From contig JAITMP010000038.1 in assembly GCA_031277315.1 (NCBI GenBank), positions 1 through 64,000 on the forward strand: a stretch of 64,000 nucleotides of DNA, in the 5' to 3' direction. The notes beneath the pieces are model-generated. The model was not told where the DNA came from, searched no databases, and was given only the letters and a program-made list of their open reading frames with translations. Position numbers and translations under genes: made by a program. This stretch comes from Zoogloeaceae bacterium (lineage in GTDB: Bacteria > Pseudomonadota > Gammaproteobacteria > Burkholderiales > Rhodocyclaceae). Positions 60,612-64,000 of this stretch are shown here, in pieces (positions within the stretch are counted from its first letter, which is position 1; every line of letters begins with the position of its first letter).

Positions 60612-61681
60612 AAGTCTACCGGCGCTATCTGGCAAAGGAGATCTACGCGGCGGTGGCGCTGGTGCTGACCGCGTTCCTGATGCTGTTCGCGTTTTTTGAT
60701 TTCATCAACGAGCTGGAGAGTCTGGGCAAGGGCGGCTACCAGTTGCAGCACATGGCGATGTTCGTGCTGTTGAGCTTGCCGGGCCATGTCTATGAACTGG
60801 CGCCGATCGCGGTGCTGATCGGCACGCTCTACGCGCTGACCATGCTGGCGCGCCATTCGGAAATGACCGTGCTGCGCGTCTCCGGCTTGTCGACAACGGC
60901 GATTCTGGGCGGGCTGGCCGGCGTTGGGCTGTCTTTCGTGCTGATGACGTTCGTCGTCGGCGATTTCGTCGCGCCGCCCGCCGAGCGCGCCGCCAAGCGG
61001 TTGCGGCTGGAGGCGATGGCGCAGGTGGTCGGGCAGGAATTCCGTTCCGGCCTCTGGGTCAAGGACGGCGCGAGTTTCATCAACGTGCGCACCGTTCTGC
61101 CCGATTCCCGGCTGGAAGGCGTGCGCATCTACGAATTCGACAAGCAGCATGTCCTGCATTCGATATCGGAAGCGGCGGAGGGCGAATATCTGCCGCCGGA
61201 CAAATGGCATCTGAAAAATGTCGCGCAGACCGTTTTCGGACAGGAACAGACGCGCGTGAGCCATGTGGCCGAAGCCGTGTGGCAGTCGGCGATCAATCCG
61301 GAAATCCTCGGCGTGCTGCTGGTCATGCCCGAGCGGATGTCGGTGGCGGGCCTGTACCGCTACATCCAGCATCTCAAGGACAATCAGGTCAAGACGCAAC
61401 GCTACGAGATCGCGATGTGGAAAAAGCTGATCTATCCGCTGGCGACGCTGGTGATGATGGCGCTGGCCCTGCCGTTCGCTTACTTGCAGGATCGCATGGG
61501 CGCCGTCAGCGCCAAGGTGTTCGCCGGGATCATGCTCGGCATCACCTTCCACATGCTGAACGGCTTGTTCTCCAATCTGGGCATCATCAACAGCTGGCCG
61601 CCGTTCTTCTCGGCGATTACGCCCAGCCTGCTGTTCCTGCTGACAGCGGTGGGCATGCTGTGGTGGACGGAGCGGCGCTGA
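60608..61681 (+). CDS. lptG: LPS export permease LptG
   Basis: Partner of LptF. The 357 residues start MKVYRRYLAKEIYAAVALVLTAFLMLFAFFDFINEL, with SEMTVLRVSGLSTTAILGG as the coupling helix region. The C-terminal helices read NGLFSNLGIINSWPPFFSAITPSLLFLLTAVGMLWW. The start at 60608 overlaps the lptF stop. It converges with the DUF3106 gene after 50 bases; no clear terminator was seen. Confidence 0.95.
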   Translation: MKVYRRYLAKEIYAAVALVLTAFLMLFAFFDFINELESLGKGGYQLQHMAMFVLLSLPGHVYELAPIAVLIGTLYALTMLARHSEMTVLRVSGLSTTAILGGLAGVGLSFVLMTFVVGDFVAPPAERAAKRLRLEAMAQVVGQEFRSGLWVKDGASFINVRTVLPDSRLEGVRIYEFDKQHVLHSISEAAEGEYLPPDKWHLKNVAQTVFGQEQTRVSHVAEAVWQSAINPEILGVLLVMPERMSVAGLYRYIQHLKDNQVKTQRYEIAMWKKLIYPLATLVMMALALPFAYLQDRMGAVSAKVFAGIMLGITFHMLNGLFSNLGIINSWPPFFSAITPSLLFLLTAVGMLWWTERR

Positions 61682-61731
61682 CTTTCCTGCCGCAGACTTC
61701 TTGCTTTATCCGGTGGTGTTTTCGGAACGGA

Positions 61732-62436
61732 TCAGGGATGCGCCCCGGATACGGCGCCGTTTTCCGCGCCGGTCGGGATTTGGGCGGGCGGCGCGCCTGT
61801 GGCAAGGGAAGCCGCCGGCAATTGCCGTGGCAGCACGGGCAGCGTGGCCATCAGCGACTGCGGCCTGGATGAGCGTTTTCTGCCGGTTTTTTTCGCCACC
61901 TGCTTTTTTTCTTCCCCGGCGCCGGCGGCAGACGGGGTTTGCGGCGGCGGCGCGTCTGCGACAACGGTCGCCGGCGCTTGCCGCGGCAGCGCGGGCAGCG
62001 CAATCAAGGGCTGCATTTTGGGCAAGCGTTTCTGCGCGAGCTGTCTTTTCTCCTCCTCGGGCAGTTCGTTGTACTGCCGCCACTTTTCCCTGAGCGCGGC
62101 TTTGCGCTCGGGCGGCGCGGCTTTCAGATCCTTGTAGCGGGCGCGCGCCTGGGCGCGTTGTTCCGGCGTCAGACTTGCCCAGTTCTGCATGCGCTGCTGC
62201 ACCCGCGTCTGCGCTTCCGGCGCCATGGCCGGGTAGCGCCGGGCGATGCCGAGCCATTTCTTTTTGCGGGACGCGTCCATCTTGTCCCATTCGCGGGCGA
62301 GCGGGGCGAGGGTCTGCTTTTGCTGCGCGTCAAGTTCGGCCCATGCCGGCTGCCGCAGTTCGGGAACGACGGCTTGCGCCGGCGAGAGAAGCGCGCAGGC
62401 GAGGATCAGTCCTGCGACGGGTGCTCTGAGATCCAT
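61732..62436 (-). CDS. Secreted DUF3106 protein
   Basis: A 234-residue protein with a signal peptide (LILACALLSPAQA), then the Trp-rich DUF3106 pattern WAELDAQQKQTLAPLAREWDKMDASRKKKWLGIARRYPAMAPEAQTRVQQRMQNWASLTPEQRAQARARYKDLK. The C-terminal half is a long Pro/Ala/Lys tail containing two related segments (SLMATLPVLPRQLPAASL, PLIALPALPRQAPATVV). Third gene of the sigma operon, overlapping DUF3619 by 31 bases. In other betaproteobacteria DUF3106 proteins accompany the same sigma factor; function unknown. Confidence 0.88.
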   Translation of the reverse strand: MDLRAPVAGLILACALLSPAQAVVPELRQPAWAELDAQQKQTLAPLAREWDKMDASRKKKWLGIARRYPAMAPEAQTRVQQRMQNWASLTPEQRAQARARYKDLKAAPPERKAALREKWRQYNELPEEEKRQLAQKRLPKMQPLIALPALPRQAPATVVADAPPPQTPSAAGAGEEKKQVAKKTGRKRSSRPQSLMATLPVLPRQLPAASLATGAPPAQIPTGAENGAVSGAHP

Positions 62437-62786
62437 GTTTGAAAACCCTTGTCGAGGTATGCGTTGATGGGCAGGTCGTCGGCGAGCAGCGCGATATCGA
62501 TTTCTTCGAGTTCAGCCGTCTTCTCGGCGTCGTTCCAGAGCGAGACGCCGACGACGCCGGTAATCAGGCCGGCGATGGCGATCAGGGCTTTCACGCGCGG
62601 CAGCACCGCCTCAGCGGCGATGTGCCCGATTCCGGCCAGTGTCCGTTGCGCGTTGGCCGTCTTCTGGCGGGCGAGGGCGCTCCGGCGGGCGGCAAACAAG
62701 CGGTCGGCCGTGCCGCGGTCGACCTCATCGGCCCCCAAATTGAGGTAGTGGCGGATCTTGTGGGCGAGTTCCCGTTCCCGGTTCAT
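62406..62786 (-). CDS. DUF3619 membrane protein (likely anti-sigma-type)
   Basis: A 126-residue protein with a cytoplasmic helical part (RELAHKIRHYLNLGADEVDRGTADRLFAARRSAL), one membrane span (about 67-85, VKALIAIAGLITGVVGVSLW) and a periplasmic tail (LADDLPINAYLDKGFQTWISEHP). Position directly after the sigma gene, with a four-base overlap, suggests it controls that sigma factor; this is inferred from layout. ATG at 62786 gives the conserved start. Confidence 0.85.
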   Translation of the reverse strand: MNRERELAHKIRHYLNLGADEVDRGTADRLFAARRSALARQKTANAQRTLAGIGHIAAEAVLPRVKALIAIAGLITGVVGVSLWNDAEKTAELEEIDIALLADDLPINAYLDKGFQTWISEHPSQD

Positions 62787-63307
62787 AGCGTGATGCCTCT
62801 TGCCTTCAATGCGGCGGCCAATGAATGGGTCGCCCGTGAACAATGTGTCTTGACGCTGCCTTCCGAGCACCCCATCGCTGCCGCGGTTTCGGCGATATCC
62901 CGATCTTCCCAATAACGCATCAAAAAAGCTTCGCGTTGACGCAGCGGTAATTTTCCCACTTCTTCTTCAATTATTTCAACAAGTTGTGATTGTTCCAGGC
63001 GCTCATGGGGCGTATCCCGGAAATACGTTTCCCGCGTAATTTCCAGCGTTTCCAGAGGATCGGCTTCCTCGTCGCCCGCCGGCGAGAGCGCCGAGAGCAG
63101 GGTGGTCCACAGCGAGCGGACTTTCTGGCGGCGGTAAAAATCACGGATGGTGTTCTGGAGAATCCGCTGAAACAGCATCGGCAACTCGCCCGCCGGCTTG
63201 TCGCCGTATTTTTCCGCCAGCTTGAGCATCGCATCCTGCACGATATCGAGCGCCGTTTCGGTGTCGCGCACGGCAAACAAGGCTTGCTTGTAGGCGCGCC
63301 GCTCCAC
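62783..63307 (-). CDS. ECF-type RNA polymerase sigma factor
   Basis: A sigma-70 family protein of 174 residues from the GTG at 63307. Region 2 lies at about 10-80 (FAVRDTETALDIVQDAMLKLAEKYG, PMLFQRILQNTIRDFYRRQKVRSLW) and region 4 at about 115-170 (LPLRQREAFLMRYWEDRDIAETAAAMGCSEGSVKTHCSRATHSL). Homologous-looking residues (TELSDFLAS) continue upstream in frame to a TGA at 63350-63352, itself three codons after an ATG at 63359-63361. So the true start may be a non-ATG codon between 63307 and 63349. Operon with DUF3619 and DUF3106; divergent from ilvB. Confidence 0.9.
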   Translation of the reverse strand: MERRAYKQALFAVRDTETALDIVQDAMLKLAEKYGDKPAGELPMLFQRILQNTIRDFYRRQKVRSLWTTLLSALSPAGDEEADPLETLEITRETYFRDTPHERLEQSQLVEIIEEEVGKLPLRQREAFLMRYWEDRDIAETAAAMGCSEGSVKTHCSRATHSLAAALKARGITL

Positions 63308-63464
63308 GCTGGCGAGAAAATCCGACAGTTCCGTTCTTGCAGCCAGGGTTCAATTTTCCATGTGAGGCGAAGGGCTTTGTGCAGTGCGAAATGCCTTGAC
63401 CAAAAACAGGTGAGTCAGTAGAGTCATAAGCTTTTCAGCCGTTTATGAAAGCCTTCTGGGTGCA

Positions 63465-64000
63465 ATGATGGTTTTGACTGGTGCGGAAATTGTAATCAGG
63501 TGTTTGCAGGAAGAAAAGGTCGACTACGTTTTCGGCTATCCCGGCGGTTCGGTCCTGTTCATCTACGACGAGCTGTTCAAGCAGGACAAGGTTCGCCATA
63601 TATTGGTCCGTCATGAGCAGGGCGCTGTCCATGCCGCCGACGGTTACGCGCGGTCGACGGAAAAAGTCGGCGTGGCGCTGGTGACTTCCGGCCCCGGCGT
63701 GACCAACGCCGTGACCGGCATCGCCACCGCCTACATGGATTCCATTCCGATGGTCATCATTTCCGGGCAGGTGACGACCGCCTACATCGGCCAGGACGCC
63801 TTTCAGGAAGTCGATACCGTCGGCATCACCCGCCCCTGCGTCAAGCACAATTATCTGGTCAAGGACGTGCGGGATCTGGCCGTCACCATCAAGAAGGCGT
63901 TTTATCTCGCCAGGAGCGGACGGCCCGGCCCGGTGCTGGTGGATATTCCCAAGGATATTTCGGCCGCCAAGTGCGAATACGCCTATCCCAAGACGATCGC
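63465..64000 (+). CDS. ilvB: Acetolactate synthase large subunit, N-terminal part
   Basis: Catalyses the first step of branched-chain amino acid synthesis from pyruvate (thiamine diphosphate, FAD). The frame runs off the window after about 178 residues: [37 protein letters not shown], then [16 protein letters not shown] with the catalytic Glu51, [34 protein letters not shown] and [13 protein letters not shown]. The ATG at 63465 or the next at 63468 is the start; no strong ribosome-binding site is seen. No attenuation leader rich in Ile, Leu or Val codons is visible. Confidence 0.95.
   Translation, partial: MMVLTGAEIVIRCLQEEKVDYVFGYPGGSVLFIYDELFKQDKVRHILVRHEQGAVHAADGYARSTEKVGVALVTSGPGVTNAVTGIATAYMDSIPMVIISGQVTTAYIGQDAFQEVDTVGITRPCVKHNYLVKDVRDLAVTIKKAFYLARSGRPGPVLVDIPKDISAAKCEYAYPKTI

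Noticed and set aside
63308..63464. Attenuator leader peptide before ilvB
   Set aside because: The only short frame (ATG at 63445, MKAFWVQ) has no run of branched-chain codons and no terminator hairpin follows.

Overview
The window looks like a chromosomal segment of a GC-rich betaproteobacterium, probably from or near the Rhodocyclales. This is inferred from gene content and order: lptF-lptG diverging from pepA-holC, a sigma factor/DUF3619/DUF3106 operon diverging from ilvB, accA-tilS, sspA-sspB, ispG-hisS-yfgM-bamB-der, and ppsR diverging from ppsA. Nothing indicates a plasmid, prophage, insertion sequence or CRISPR array.

Layout. 1-5 kb: the C-terminal part of a TonB-dependent receptor, a nested inverted-repeat element, rhlE and gltX. 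5-12.2 kb: an unrecognised protein, a SenB-type selenosugar synthase, an rRNA/tRNA SpoU methyltransferase, the ppsR/ppsA pair, then NfeD and SPFH membrane proteins. 12.2-18.6 kb: small membrane proteins, a carboxylate-amine ligase with a Kef-like antiporter, smpB/ratA/rnfH, a DUF4124 protein and guaB. 18.6-24.5 kb: guaA, tRNA-Ser(GGA), the 4.5S SRP RNA, dnaX-ybaB-recR and sspA-sspB. 24.5-32.2 kb: a 1084-residue autotransporter and iorA-iorB, visibly less GC-rich than the rest. 32.2-36.3 kb: accA-tilS, TerC, UspA and ndk. 36.3-45.5 kb: one long, tightly packed operon from rlmN to der. 45.6-47.9 kb: a GntR/HutC regulator facing a SemiSWEET-PfkB sugar kinase pair. 48-57 kb: a 2948-residue glycine-rich autotransporter. 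57-64 kb: the holC/pepA operon, lptF-lptG, DUF3106/DUF3619/ECF sigma, and the start of ilvB.

Most of the segment is housekeeping: translation (gltX, hisS, smpB, tilS, rlmN, der), purine synthesis (guaB, guaA), replication and repair (dnaX, recR, holC), envelope assembly (bamB, lptF, lptG, rodZ), isoprenoid and fatty-acid supply (ispG, accA), and gluconeogenesis with its regulator (ppsA, ppsR). The accessory pieces are the two autotransporters, iorAB, senB and the putative sugar module.

Five observations stand out. (1) Tandem duplications with a 12-base period recur at ten or so places, both intergenic and in-frame in proteins. (2) The smaller autotransporter has a clear ESPR secretion leader upstream of it, disabled by a one-base deletion and a stop. 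(3) The GntR/HutC regulator carries a run of twelve Cs near its start, a plausible phase-variation switch. (4) That regulator lies next to a SemiSWEET plus PfkB-kinase pair, which suggests an undescribed sugar uptake module. (5) A senB-type gene occurs without senA or selD nearby. Protein functions come from motifs recognised by eye; no database search was possible.
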